A stretch of DNA of 33,827 nt from Alphaproteobacteria bacterium (GCA_030042035.1 JASIAN010000144.1:1-33827); one strand, 5' to 3'. Positions 8,905 through 18,529 are shown, counted from the first letter of the stretch. The notes: generated by a model not told the origin, from the sequence alone. Translations and numbers: made by a program.

Positions 8905-11472
8905 CTACGCTCGGCCAATGACGACGTTGGCGACGCGGTTTTGCACGACAATAACGTTCTCCGGCGCCTTGCCGGCCAGCATGCGGGCGACCTGCGGCAG
9001 CGCGAGGGCCGCTTCCCTGACCTCGCTGTTGGCCGCGTCGCGCGGCAGGTCGATCGTGCCGCGCAATTTGCCGTTGACCTGCACGGCGATTGTCACCGTT
9101 TCGTCCTGCACGAGCTGCGGATCGGGCTTTGGCCACGGTTCATCGACCAAGAGCGTCGTGTGACCGAGTTCCTGCCACATCTCCTCGGCCAGATGCGGCA
9201 TCATCGGCCCGATCAATCGCGCCGCAACCTCCAGACCCTCGCGCAACGCATCCGCCGCCGCAGGCTCATCGACCGGCATGTCTTCGAGGGCGTTGGTCAG
9301 CTCACGAATGCGGGCGACGGCCCGATTGAAATGGAATTTTTCGAGATCGTCAGTGACGGCTGCGATCGTCTTGTGCGTTGCCCGCCGGACGACAACGATC
9401 TCCGCTGGCACCGCAGGCGGGATCGCGCGGCCAACCGGCGGCAGCGGCACAGCCGGTTCGGACACCAACCGCCACAGCCGGTTGACATAGCGCCACGTGC
9501 CGTCGATGCCCGCGGCGGTCCATTCGAGGTCGCGCTCGGGCGGGCTGTCGGATAAGAGATAAAGCCGCGCCGTATCGGCGCCGTAGGTATCGACGATGGC
9601 ATCGAGATCGACGACGTTCTTTTTCGACTTACTCATCTTTTCCAGGCGGCCGATCGTCACCCGCCGGCCTTCGCCATCGACGAGGCGGCCCGTGGCGTCC
9701 TCCTGCACTTCTTCCGGGAACAGCCATTCGCCATTCTCGCTTTGATAGGTCTGGTGCAGCACCATCCCTTGCGTGAAGAGGCCGGCGAACGGCTCGTCGA
9801 GGTCGATATAGCCGCAGCGCTTCAGCGCGCGAGTGAAGAAGCGCGAATAGAGCAGATGCAGGACGGCGTGCTCGACGCCGCCGATATACTGGTCGACCGG
9901 CATCCAATATTCGGCGGCGGCCCGGTCAAACGCGGTCGCCGCGCGCGCCGAGCAGAAGCGCAAAAAATACCATGACGACTCGAAGAACGTGTCGAACGTG
10001 TCGGTCTCGCGCTCGGCCGCACCGCCGCAGGCGGGACACGCGACGTGCTTCCACGTCGGGTGGCGGGCGAGCGGGTTGCCGGGCGCGTCGAAGCTCACAT
10101 CCTGCGGCAGTTCGACCGGCAATTGCGCCTCCGGCACCGGCACGATGCCGCAGCGCGCGCAATGGATGACCGGGATCGGGCAGCCCCAATAGCGCTGGCG
10201 CGACACGCCCCAGTCGCGCAGCCGGTAGGCGATCGTGCGCTCGCCGCGGCCTGATTGCTCGAGCCGCTCGCCGACCGCTCGCTTCGCCTTAGGCACCGAT
10301 AGGCCGTTCATGAAATCGGAATTGTAGAGGGTGCCGTCATCGACAAAGGCGGTATCGCCGATCTCGAAGGTCGCCGGGTCGGCGCCCGGCGGCAGCACCA
10401 CCGGGATGACCGGCAGAGCGTATTTGCGGGCGAATTCGAGGTCGCGCTGGTCGTGCGCCGGGCACCCGAAAATCGCCCCGGTGCCATATTCCATCAGCAC
10501 GAAATTGGCGACATAGACCGGCACGCGGCGGGCCGGATCGAGCGGATGGACGGCCTCCAACGGCGTCCGATAGCCGCGCTTTTCGGCCGCTTCGATGACT
10601 GCCTCGCTGGTGCCGAGCCGGTCGCATTCGGCGATGAACTCGGCGAGGGCGGGATCGCGTTCGGCCAGCCGCTGGGCGAGCGGATGATGCGGCGACAAGG
10701 CAAGGAACGAGGCGCCGTAGAGCGTATCGGGCCGGGTCGTGAACACCTCGATCGCCTCGTCCCGCCCGGCGACGCCGAACAGCACGCGGGCACCCTCCGA
10801 GCGGCCGATCCATTTCTCCTGCATCAGCCGCACCCGCTCCGGCCAGCGGTCGAGCGTTTCCAACGCTGCGAGCAATTCGTCGCTGAATGCGGTGATGCGC
10901 AGGTTCCATTGCGCCAGGAGGCGCTTTTCGACGAGCGCGCCGGAGCGCCAGCCGCGGCCGTCGATGACCTGCTCGTTGGCGAGCACGGTGTGCTCGACCG
11001 GGTCCCAGTTGACCCACGACTCCTTGCGGTAGGCGAGGCCTGCCTTCAGGAAATCGAGAAACATCTTCTGTTCGTGCCGGTAATATTCGGGGTGGCAGGT
11101 CGCAATTTCGCGCGACCAGTCATAGGCGAACCCCATCCGCTGCAGTTGGCCGCGCATCGTGCTGATATTGTCGCGGGTCCACAGGGCCGGGTGCACGTTG
11201 CCGGCGATCGCCGCGTTCTCGGCCGGCAGGCCGAACGCGTCCCACCCCATTGGATGCAGCACGTTAAAGCCCTGGGCGCGGCGATAGCGTGCGACAAGAT
11301 CGCCCATCGTGTAATTGCGGACATGCCCGACGTGCAATTTGCCGGACGGGTAGGGAAACATTTCGAGGACATAATATTTCGGCCGGGCGGCGGTGTGCGC
11401 CGCGAAGCTGCCGCGCTCGCGCCAGACCCGCTGCCACTTTTGTTCGCTTTCCCGAAAATTGTAACGCGACAT
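8905..11472 (-). CDS. leuS: Leucyl-tRNA synthetase
   Basis: 855 aa; [33 protein letters not shown]. Confidence 0.98.
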   Translation of the reverse strand: MSRYNFRESEQKWQRVWRERGSFAAHTAARPKYYVLEMFPYPSGKLHVGHVRNYTMGDLVARYRRAQGFNVLHPMGWDAFGLPAENAAIAGNVHPALWTRDNISTMRGQLQRMGFAYDWSREIATCHPEYYRHEQKMFLDFLKAGLAYRKESWVNWDPVEHTVLANEQVIDGRGWRSGALVEKRLLAQWNLRITAFSDELLAALETLDRWPERVRLMQEKWIGRSEGARVLFGVAGRDEAIEVFTTRPDTLYGASFLALSPHHPLAQRLAERDPALAEFIAECDRLGTSEAVIEAAEKRGYRTPLEAVHPLDPARRVPVYVANFVLMEYGTGAIFGCPAHDQRDLEFARKYALPVIPVVLPPGADPATFEIGDTAFVDDGTLYNSDFMNGLSVPKAKRAVGERLEQSGRGERTIAYRLRDWGVSRQRYWGCPIPVIHCARCGIVPVPEAQLPVELPQDVSFDAPGNPLARHPTWKHVACPACGGAAERETDTFDTFFESSWYFLRFCSARAATAFDRAAAEYWMPVDQYIGGVEHAVLHLLYSRFFTRALKRCGYIDLDEPFAGLFTQGMVLHQTYQSENGEWLFPEEVQEDATGRLVDGEGRRVTIGRLEKMSKSKKNVVDLDAIVDTYGADTARLYLLSDSPPERDLEWTAAGIDGTWRYVNRLWRLVSEPAVPLPPVGRAIPPAVPAEIVVVRRATHKTIAAVTDDLEKFHFNRAVARIRELTNALEDMPVDEPAAADALREGLEVAARLIGPMMPHLAEEMWQELGHTTLLVDEPWPKPDPQLVQDETVTIAVQVNGKLRGTIDLPRDAANSEVREAALALPQVARMLAGKAPENVIVVQNRVANVVIGRA

Positions 11473-11506
11473 CGATCGGTCCCGAATGAATGAGCCGGTG
11501 GCGCCG

Positions 11507-12079
11507 TTATTGGCCGTAATGCGCCTCGCGATAGCGCACGGCGTGGATGCGCTGCGCCCGGGTCAAGATCGCAAAATCTATCCCGTCCGGCACCTCGCGC
11601 GCGACCGGCGCCTTCTGCCATGGTCCGCCGGGATTGCGGGTCTCGCGCTCGACCGTCACCGCCAGCGAATCCGAGCGCAAGGCGCGCGACAGGATGAAGA
11701 CGCTGATGCGCAGCCGCTCGTCCGGCTTGCCGGGCGGCGAATACCATTTGGTGACGAGCAGCCCCGTCACCGGATCCTCCGAGCTGATCCCGGCGAACTT
11801 TAGTGCATCATGCGCCGCCTCCCATAACACCGGGTTGACCAGCGTGCCGGTGCGGGGACCCTGGTTCTTGTGCGACGGCAGCTTGGCGAGACCGATCCAG
11901 GTCCACAGCGTCTCGTCGGTCCGGTCGTCTTCGGCCTTTTGAGCGGCAACCTGCGGCTTTGCCGAACTGGCCAGCGTGTCGGCCGGGCCGCCCGCCGCGC
12001 GGTCGCCGCCGCATCCGGCGAGGCCTAACGAAACGCTTGCGACGAGCCCGAGCAATGGGCCGTAATAGCGAACCAACAT
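11507..12079 (-). CDS. DUF3576-like lipoprotein
   Basis: Start at [25 protein letters not shown]; gene order next to leuS. Confidence 0.75.
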   Translation of the reverse strand: MLVRYYGPLLGLVASVSLGLAGCGGDRAAGGPADTLASSAKPQVAAQKAEDDRTDETLWTWIGLAKLPSHKNQGPRTGTLVNPVLWEAAHDALKFAGISSEDPVTGLLVTKWYSPPGKPDERLRISVFILSRALRSDSLAVTVERETRNPGGPWQKAPVAREVPDGIDFAILTRAQRIHAVRYREAHYGQ

Positions 12080-12151
12080 GGCAATATCCTGTGCGCCCGG
12101 CCGCGCCCGGCCGGAAATCTCACGAAGCCTTGTGCCAGGAATGGAGCGGAG

Positions 12152-12877
12152 ATGGAAGAGGCGGCGTCTGCGCAGTTGATCGGTGCCAATCTCGCGGCGG
12201 TGCAGGGCCGCATCACGGCGGCGGCGCGCGCCGCCGGGCGGCCGGCGGATGCGGTGACGCTGGTCGCGGTTAGCAAGACGCACCCGGCCGCCGCGGTACG
12301 CGCCGCTCTGCTCGCCGGGCAGCGCGTGTTCGGCGAAAACCGGGTGCAGGAAGCGCTCGCCAAATACCCGGCGCTGCGCCGCGAGTATCCCCATCTCGCG
12401 CTGCACCTCATCGGCCCGTTGCAGACCAATAAAGTGCGGGATGCGGTTGCCCAATTCGACGTGATCGAAACCGTCGATCGACCGCATCTTGCCGAAGTCC
12501 TGGCGCGCGAGATGGCGCGGGCCGGCCGCCGGCTGCCGTGCTTCATCGAGGTCAATACCGGCGAGGAACCACAAAAAGCGGGGATCCTGCCGGCGGCCGC
12601 CGACGCGTTTATCGTCCTATGCCGCGATCGCCTCCAACTGCCGATCGAAGGCCTCATGTGCATCCCGCCCGAGCACGAGGAGCCGGCACCCTATTTCGCG
12701 CTGCTGCGCGAGATCGCGCGGCGCAACGGCCTCGAGAAGCTCAGCATGGGGATGAGCGCCGATTTCGAAACCGCGATCCGCTTCGGTGCGACACATGTCC
12801 GGGTCGGCACCGCGATCTTCGGCGCCCGCCGCACCATCCTCCCGATCGCCGTAACGGGCGGACGCGGGCCGTGCTAG
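12152..12877 (+). CDS. YggS-family pyridoxal-phosphate homeostasis protein
   Basis: 241 aa; VTLVAVSKTHPAAAVRAAL, FGENRVQEALAKY, LHLIGPLQTNK, LSMGMSADFETAIRFGATHVRVGTAIFG. Confidence 0.95.
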   Translation: MEEAASAQLIGANLAAVQGRITAAARAAGRPADAVTLVAVSKTHPAAAVRAALLAGQRVFGENRVQEALAKYPALRREYPHLALHLIGPLQTNKVRDAVAQFDVIETVDRPHLAEVLAREMARAGRRLPCFIEVNTGEEPQKAGILPAAADAFIVLCRDRLQLPIEGLMCIPPEHEEPAPYFALLREIARRNGLEKLSMGMSADFETAIRFGATHVRVGTAIFGARRTILPIAVTGGRGPC

Positions 12878-13073
12878 GAACCTTCTCCGCGCCCCTGCGC
12901 TTGATCTGGCGCCTTCCCGCATGATCGGGCCCCCGCCCCCCGCTCTCGTCCCCCGCGGGCAACCTCCGCCTCATGTCGCAAAGGGGGTCAAAGTTGAACG
13001 CCGATCACCCTCAACCGGGGTCAATCTTCCACACCGGATCACACCGCATCGCGCAAATCCCTGGGACGTCACC

Positions 13074-13343
13074 TCAGAAAGTCGGATCGAGAACCGCAAC
13101 CGGTCCCTCAGGATCGTAGCGCGGATCGGTAATCCGCTCGGCCCGGACTAGGGTTGCTCGGCCCCACGGCGGGACACGCACGCCAGCGCCCGGCGGAAAG
13201 CGGGTCGCGACGTCGAACGCCTTGGCTGCCGCGTCGCGTGCCGCGGCCTCATCCGGGGCGCGGACGATCGCCATGCCTCGGTGAGAGCTCGCTTCCCAGT
13301 TCGGGTCGAGCACATCGATCGGGCTCAGCTTCCAGAGTGACAT
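13074..13343 (-). CDS. Hypothetical protein (ORF90)
   Basis: MSLWKLSPIDVLDPNWEASSHRGMAIVRAPDEAAARDAAAKAFD; starts 17 nt after the upstream gene's stop. Confidence 0.65.
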   Translation of the reverse strand: MSLWKLSPIDVLDPNWEASSHRGMAIVRAPDEAAARDAAAKAFDVATRFPPGAGVRVPPWGRATLVRAERITDPRYDPEGPVAVLDPTF

Positions 13344-13360
13344 CGCTGGTCTCCTGAAAC

Positions 13361-14260
13361 TCACGCTTCGTGATCGTCTGGGATGTCCTGGCACAGCAGG
13401 CAGGGCGGGATGTCACCGAGCCGGTGGACGCCAGGTCCGAGCAGCGGTAGCGCCCGCGCCGCCGCGACCATGATCTGCGCGGTCACCGCGAACAGGTCGA
13501 AGCGACCTTCGAGCAGAAAGCGCTGATGCGCGTCGCCAGCGGCGAGGCCGAGCCGTTCGAGCACGATGCCATGGCCCTCATGCTCGAGTTCCTTGAGGCT
13601 GCCGACCGGGATCACCAGCGTCTCCTCGCCGAAGAACAGCGGATCGCTCCGCACCGCTTGCGTTGCGGCCTCGATATCGGCGCCAGCGTCCAGTTCAACA
13701 TAGACATAACGCTGCATCCGGGCGCCTTCGGCGCGCAGTTCGGTGCACAGCGCATCCTTGATGCCCGGCAGCGCGCGAGCGGCGAGCGTATGGTGCAGGC
13801 TGACACCCGGACGATCGCGGGTTTCGGTATGGCCCTTTGGGCTCATCACCGCAAAAAGGCCACGAAAGATCGACAGCATCCCCGGGTTCCAGCCTGCCCC
13901 GGTGACCGCCGCGATGCGATGGCGCAGGGCGACCCGGTCGAGCGCCTCGCGATAGGCCGCCCGATCCGGCGGCGGCAGGATCGCGGCCTCGACAATCGGG
14001 ACGCGATGCTGCAAGAGATCGGTCGCGGTGTCGCGGACGAGAGCGGGCGGCAGGCAGATCAGCGCCGCGTCGATGCCGTCGATCTCGCTCGCGTCCATGC
14101 GCGCCGGCGCAACCTGGAGCGGCGGCGGCATCGGCTGGCCGAGGCTCGCCGGGCGCCGCACGACACCTGCCACGGCGAGGTCTTCGCTCGCGGCGATCGC
14201 CTTGCTGCAGGCGAGCCCGACCTTGCCGAGCCCGATAATCGCAAGGCGCTGCCGCTTCAT
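13361..14260 (-). CDS. meso-Diaminopimelate dehydrogenase-like NAD(P)-binding oxidoreductase
   Basis: Start MKRQRLAIIGLGKVGLACSKAIAA; AAVTGAGWNPGMLSI and ALPGIKDALCTELRAEGARMQRYVYVEL; ATGA overlap with upstream gene. Confidence 0.65.
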   Translation of the reverse strand: MKRQRLAIIGLGKVGLACSKAIAASEDLAVAGVVRRPASLGQPMPPPLQVAPARMDASEIDGIDAALICLPPALVRDTATDLLQHRVPIVEAAILPPPDRAAYREALDRVALRHRIAAVTGAGWNPGMLSIFRGLFAVMSPKGHTETRDRPGVSLHHTLAARALPGIKDALCTELRAEGARMQRYVYVELDAGADIEAATQAVRSDPLFFGEETLVIPVGSLKELEHEGHGIVLERLGLAAGDAHQRFLLEGRFDLFAVTAQIMVAAARALPLLGPGVHRLGDIPPCLLCQDIPDDHEA

Positions 14261-14892
14261 CGCGACTGGCTCAGAAACGGGTATAGCCGCAGATCGTCGC
14301 GGCGCCACAGCGCGATCCCGGCGCGATGGTCGATCGTTTCGATGTGAATGATAAAGTCAGGGTCGTCGAACGCGATGTGGCCCGGCGTTCCAGCGCTGTT
14401 CAGTTCCGCCAGCAGCGCCTCGTCGAGAAAGCGTTCTTCGTTGGGGGTCGAGAGGATGCCCTTCAGACCGCGGCGGTGCAGGCGAATGTGAAACCGCTTT
14501 CCCGCCAGAAGTGGCGCCCAGGGGAGGACCAGTTCGCGAGCCGTCGTCTCGAACTCCTCAACGGTCGCAAAATCGAAGGTCCGCTGTGCCGCGAAGACAT
14601 GTGCGATGAAATTGAGGATGCCGGGCGTCTCGGCAACTGCCGCGCCGAACTCCTGCACGAAGCGGTCCGGGTCGGCGACCGCCATCACCAGAACGTTGAA
14701 ATAGTGCGTGCGATGCAGCCAGCCCCAGCGCCGCAGGACCCGCCGCGCCTGCGGCGCGGTCGCTTCCGGCAGGGTGACGATGACATTCCAGCCCGGCGTG
14801 CCGGCGGGAGGTTTCGCGGGTGGCGACGGGCCTGCCGCAGCGGTCTCAACGCCGATCGCCGGGCCGGCCCCCGGCTCCTGGTTCATGCCCAT
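14257..14892 (-). CDS. Stand-alone THUMP-domain-like protein
   Basis: 211 aa; FHIRLHRRGLKGILSTPNEERFLDEALLAELNSAGTPGHIAFDDPDFIIHIETIDHRAGIALWRRDDL resembles the THUMP fold signature; no methyltransferase or thiolase domain. Confidence 0.6.
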   Translation of the reverse strand: MGMNQEPGAGPAIGVETAAAGPSPPAKPPAGTPGWNVIVTLPEATAPQARRVLRRWGWLHRTHYFNVLVMAVADPDRFVQEFGAAVAETPGILNFIAHVFAAQRTFDFATVEEFETTARELVLPWAPLLAGKRFHIRLHRRGLKGILSTPNEERFLDEALLAELNSAGTPGHIAFDDPDFIIHIETIDHRAGIALWRRDDLRLYPFLSQSR

Positions 14893-15386
14893 GGCGGCTC
14901 TTCGCCTTCTCCAGACTGGGCCAGCCCGGCAAACACCTGGCGCAGGCTGGCGCGGGTCGTCGGGTGGACCAAATAGGTGCCGGTGCGGCGCGAATAGCGC
15001 AGCAGCGGCGCGGTGTCCTTCGTGCTCTGCTTCAGCAGGCGGCGGATCGCGTCGAAATAGCGGCGCAGGTGGCGCGGGTCGTCGAGTTTCAGCAACCGCG
15101 CAAGCCGCTCCGAGCTTGGCGCCTCGCCATTTTTCTCGTAGGACATTGCCTCCAGCAGGTCGTGCAGTCCCTTCAGCGCGCGGCCAAAGCTGACCTGGCG
15201 AACCAATGTCATGGCCTGGTCGCGATCGAGCACGGCCAGCCCATCGAATGGCGCGCGCTTGGCGGCGCCGAGTCCGGTCGCGCCGCGCGGCGTCGGCTTG
15301 CGGCGGGTCGCCAGATAGGCCAGCAGCTCCTGCCGCAGCGCCGTCGGCATCGCAGCAAGATCAGACGCGCTCAGGACCACCTGCAT
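14883..15386 (-). CDS. Hypothetical protein (ORF167)
   Basis: MQVVLSASDLAAMPTALRQELLAYLATRRK...; overlaps the THUMP gene start. Confidence 0.6.
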   Translation of the reverse strand: MQVVLSASDLAAMPTALRQELLAYLATRRKPTPRGATGLGAAKRAPFDGLAVLDRDQAMTLVRQVSFGRALKGLHDLLEAMSYEKNGEAPSSERLARLLKLDDPRHLRRYFDAIRRLLKQSTKDTAPLLRYSRRTGTYLVHPTTRASLRQVFAGLAQSGEGEEPPWA

Positions 15387-15416
15387 GGCAGTTTCTCCCG
15401 CCGTTCCCGACCGCGG

Positions 15417-16136
15417 TCACGCGACCGCGATGCGGTTCACGACATTTTCGACGCCGCAGACGTACCACGCGTCATGTTCGGCCATGTCGCGCTCAGACAT
15501 GGTCGGCACGAACCCGTCGAGCGTCACGGTGGCGGTGCGCGTCGTCACCCGGATCTGATCGGGATTGACGAACGGATCCTTCTCCAACGCCACCCGAACG
15601 GCGTCGGTGATCTCGGCGTCGCTGTCGGCCTCGGGCGGGCTGACGCCGAGCCCGTTGACGACATCGCGGCTACCCGGAACCCACCAGGCGAGCACGCCGG
15701 CTAGGCGCTTCTGTCCGAGGCCGACGACGTCGCCGTCGAGCGTGACGACCCCATCCTCGACGCGAATGTCGATCACGCCAGTGGCCGATAAGGGATCGCG
15801 CGCCAGTTCCGGCCGGCCTTTCACCCAGAGGCGAAGACGGCAATTGGCGAGTGCCGGTTCCTCGATCAGCGCGTCGCGCACGAGGTCGGCGATCATGCCG
15901 TCCTCCATCGGCGTTGCCGGCCGGACCCGCAGGCGGTCGATGATCCCTCGCGGCGCGACCAGCGCTGCTGCGCTGCGCAACAGCCGGCGCTTGACCGAGA
16001 CATCCGCCACCTCGCCGTCGATCAGCAGCAAGCCATCCGACAGGGCGAGCACAATCGACGCCTCGTCCAAGGCAATTGTTGTGTCCGTGCGCAATGCGCC
16101 GCGGACGCGCTGCAGCAACTCGGTCTCGGCGGTCAT
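15417..16136 (-). CDS. Multi-BON-domain protein (BON1)
   Basis: 239 aa; repeats such as GVVTLDGDVVGLGQKRLAGVLAWWVPGSRDVVNGL and ATVTLDGFVPTMSERDMAEHDAWYVCGVENVVNRI. Confidence 0.85.
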   Translation of the reverse strand: MTAETELLQRVRGALRTDTTIALDEASIVLALSDGLLLIDGEVADVSVKRRLLRSAAALVAPRGIIDRLRVRPATPMEDGMIADLVRDALIEEPALANCRLRLWVKGRPELARDPLSATGVIDIRVEDGVVTLDGDVVGLGQKRLAGVLAWWVPGSRDVVNGLGVSPPEADSDAEITDAVRVALEKDPFVNPDQIRVTTRTATVTLDGFVPTMSERDMAEHDAWYVCGVENVVNRIAVA

Positions 16137-16159
16137 CGTCAGGCCTATCCTGTTTCGTT

Positions 16160-16183
16160 TTGGGGGCGCCGCAGCGCCCCCAA
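16160..16183. other. Strong GC hairpin between Hsp20 and BON1 genes
   Basis: TTGGGGGCGC-CGCA-GCGCCCCCAA, 10-bp stem with 4-nt loop; no U-tract on the coding (minus) strand. Confidence 0.7.
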
Positions 16184-16194
16184 TCTGCGCCCGC

Positions 16195-16752
16195 TCAGGC
16201 GGTCTTGACCTCGATCTTCCGATGCCGCTTTTGCGCCTCAGCCGTCTTCGGCAGCGTGAGGGTCAAGACGCCCTTTGACAGTTCGGAGCTGATCTTGTCG
16301 CGATCGACCGCGGCCGGCAGCGAGAACGAGCGCTGGAACGAACCGAATGACCGCTCGCAGAGGTAGTAGTTACCCTCCTTCTCTTCTTTTTCCTGGCGCT
16401 TTTCGCCCTTGATCGTCAGCATGTCGCCGCTGACGCGGACCTCGACGTCCTTTTCCTCCATGCCGGGCAGCTCGGCGGTGATCTTGTAGGCCGTCTCGTT
16501 CTCGGCCACGTCGATCGCGGGCATCGCGATCGTGAAGGCCCGCTCGATCCGACGCATCGGCTCGAATTCGAACATCCGGCGTGGCGACGGCATCGCAAAG
16601 CCGCCGCCAAAGAACCGATCGAACATGCGCTCCATCTCGTCATGGAAGGAACGCCACAGCTCGGGCGTCCGGGCGGGCGCAGGAGCGGGAACCGGAGCCG
16701 GCGCGGGGGCTGAGGGCTCGGCTTTCTTCACTTCGACGGCAGTATCAGCCAT
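16195..16752 (-). CDS. Hsp20/alpha-crystallin small heat shock protein
   Basis: Start MADTAVEVKKAEPSAPAP; PAIDVAENETAYKITAELPGMEEKDVEVRVSGDMLTIKGEKRQEKEEKEGNYYLCERSFGSFQRSFSLP...GVLTLTLPK. Confidence 0.96.
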   Translation of the reverse strand: MADTAVEVKKAEPSAPAPAPVPAPAPARTPELWRSFHDEMERMFDRFFGGGFAMPSPRRMFEFEPMRRIERAFTIAMPAIDVAENETAYKITAELPGMEEKDVEVRVSGDMLTIKGEKRQEKEEKEGNYYLCERSFGSFQRSFSLPAAVDRDKISSELSKGVLTLTLPKTAEAQKRHRKIEVKTA

Positions 16753-16808
16753 GGTCCTCTCCTTCAGGAAAAGCGGCCGCATAGTTTGTGAGCCTCGGCA
16801 AGGCCGCT

Positions 16809-16822
16809 TTGACCTAGCTCAA
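16809..16822. promoter_or_regulatory. FNR/FixK-type box TTGACCTAGCTCAA
   Basis: TTGA-N6-TCAA; centre about 63 nt upstream of the Hsp20 ATG. Confidence 0.6.
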
Positions 16823-16872
16823 TTCGCACGAAAGACGCTCCTGGCCAGTGGCCAGCGGGAGAGACTGCCGGA

Positions 16873-16886
16873 TTGATGTGGATCAA
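16873..16886. promoter_or_regulatory. Perfect FNR/FixK-type box TTGATGTGGATCAA
   Basis: TTGAT-N4-ATCAA consensus palindrome in the divergent intergenic region; centre about 104 nt upstream of ORF147. Confidence 0.7.
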
Positions 16887-16983
16887 GGGAATCCGCCACC
16901 CGGCAAATTATGAATTTCAGGCCGCCGATCTTAAGTGGCTGACCGCGAGGCGCTGAGGCGCGGTCCTATCGTCGCTGAGAGCC

Positions 16984-17427
16984 ATGCCATTGTTGAAATT
17001 GGGAGCTGTGCAAAGCCGTCTCTGGGCCGCGGTCGTGACCGGCGGCGTTGCGTTCGTCCTGTTATCGCTGCTGCTGGTGCCAGGCGATGTTGTGTCGGCT
17101 GCCGGCGTATTTGCGGCGGCCGCCCTTGGTGCCGGTCTTCTCGTGGTCTGGATGGTGCGACGGAAAACGCCGCCGCGCTCCGTCTGGGGCGCCGGTTGCT
17201 TCATCAACGGCTTGTTGAGCACGGCGGTCGCCGTCTCTTTCCACGTTCAAGACGATCTCTGGGCGGGCCGTTCCCGGTATGCGGAAAATCTCGACCGCGC
17301 GATCGGGCCGCTGACCGGTTTCGTCTGGGCACTGGCGGCGCGGATCGGGCTGATTGCCTTGATCATCGCGATCATTCTGTTCGCGCTGAGCTATTGGCTG
17401 CTCGGCCCGCCGCGCCGCAAGGCTTAG
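16984..17427 (+). CDS. Multi-pass membrane protein, function unknown (ORF147)
   Basis: 147 aa with several hydrophobic stretches (LWAAVVTGGVAFVLLSLLLV, IGLIALIIAIILFALSYWLLG). Confidence 0.75.
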   Translation: MPLLKLGAVQSRLWAAVVTGGVAFVLLSLLLVPGDVVSAAGVFAAAALGAGLLVVWMVRRKTPPRSVWGAGCFINGLLSTAVAVSFHVQDDLWAGRSRYAENLDRAIGPLTGFVWALAARIGLIALIIAIILFALSYWLLGPPRRKA

Positions 17428-17461
17428 CGGTGGTCTTGCATAGCCTACGGGAGACACGGTG

Positions 17462-18523
17462 ATGCGGATCGATGCGGCAGTCGTAAACGCAGCGCGCGAA
17501 CCCTTCTCGGTCGAGGCGCTGGACCTGGAAGAACCGCGCGATGACGAAGTCTTTGTCCAGGTCATCGCAGCCGGAATGAGCCACGTCGATCTGCTGGCGC
17601 GGGACGGGGACATACCCGTGCCGTTGCCCGCGGTGCTCGGCTGCGAGGGCGTCGGCCGGGTCGAACGCATCGGCGCCAAGGTGATGGGCGTCGCCCCGTT
17701 GGATCGCGTCGTCTTCGCTCGCCCCGGGGGTGGTCCCGACCTGTTTGGCCGCCGGATCTCGCGGTATCGGGAAGTGGAATTCGCGCCGCTCCATCGTTCC
17801 GGCCGGCCGATCGCCGGAAGCGCCTTCGGCCATTGCTGCTTTGCCACCCATGTCCTGACCGCGGAACGGAACCTCATCCGGGTTCCCCACGACGACACGC
17901 CCTTCCCGGTGCTCGCCGCGCTCGGCGGCGACGTGCAGATTGGCGCGGGCGCGGTCATCGACACCCTGCGGCCGCGCCCCGGCAGCAGCATCGCGATTTT
18001 CGGAGCCGGTGCAGCTGGTCTCTCGGCCGTCCTGGCGGCGCGGCTGGCAAGCTGCCACCCGATCATTGCGGTCGATATTAAGGCGAGCCGCCTCGACATG
18101 GCGGAGCAATTGGGCGCCGACCGCACGATCGATCCCGACGGCCTCGACCCTGTCGTCGCCATTCGCGGCATGGCTCCAGGCGGTGTCCAGTTCGCCGTCG
18201 ATACGACCGGCGATCCTTCGCTGATCGGGCAGGCGCTGGAATGCATTGCTTCTGGCGGCCGCTGCGTGCTGGCTGGAGCGGGTCCGCTTGATGCCGAGGT
18301 TGCGGTGAAGTTTCGCCTGCTATTGCAGCCGCGCACTCTCATCGGCAACCCCTCCGGCGCGCGCGACCCCGCGGAGTTCGTGCCGCGGCTGCTTGGGCTT
18401 TACCGGCAGGGGCGCTTCCCGATCGACCGGCTCATCACGGAGTTTCGCTTCGCGGACATCAACACGGCAGCCGACGCTCTGCTGAGCGGCGCCGCCATAA
18501 AACCTGTGCTCGTCATGCCCTGA
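17462..18523 (+). CDS. Aryl/benzyl-alcohol-dehydrogenase-like MDR family protein lacking zinc ligands
   Basis: AAVVNAAREPFSVEALDLEEPRDDEVFVQVIAAGMSHVDLL, AVLGCEGVGRVERIG, SIAIFGAGAAGLSAVLAARLA (Rossmann motif). Confidence 0.88.
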   Translation: MRIDAAVVNAAREPFSVEALDLEEPRDDEVFVQVIAAGMSHVDLLARDGDIPVPLPAVLGCEGVGRVERIGAKVMGVAPLDRVVFARPGGGPDLFGRRISRYREVEFAPLHRSGRPIAGSAFGHCCFATHVLTAERNLIRVPHDDTPFPVLAALGGDVQIGAGAVIDTLRPRPGSSIAIFGAGAAGLSAVLAARLASCHPIIAVDIKASRLDMAEQLGADRTIDPDGLDPVVAIRGMAPGGVQFAVDTTGDPSLIGQALECIASGGRCVLAGAGPLDAEVAVKFRLLLQPRTLIGNPSGARDPAEFVPRLLGLYRQGRFPIDRLITEFRFADINTAADALLSGAAIKPVLVMP

Positions 18524-18529
18524 CCGGCG

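Noticed and set aside
16160-16183. Hairpin as an intrinsic terminator for hsp20
   Set aside because: On the minus strand the stem is followed by AAAACGAAAC rather than a U-tract.
17062-18348. 428-aa minus-strand ORF over ORF147 and the MDR gene
   Set aside because: Antisense Ser/Arg/Pro-rich frame with no motifs; the plus strand has a clear Rossmann dehydrogenase.
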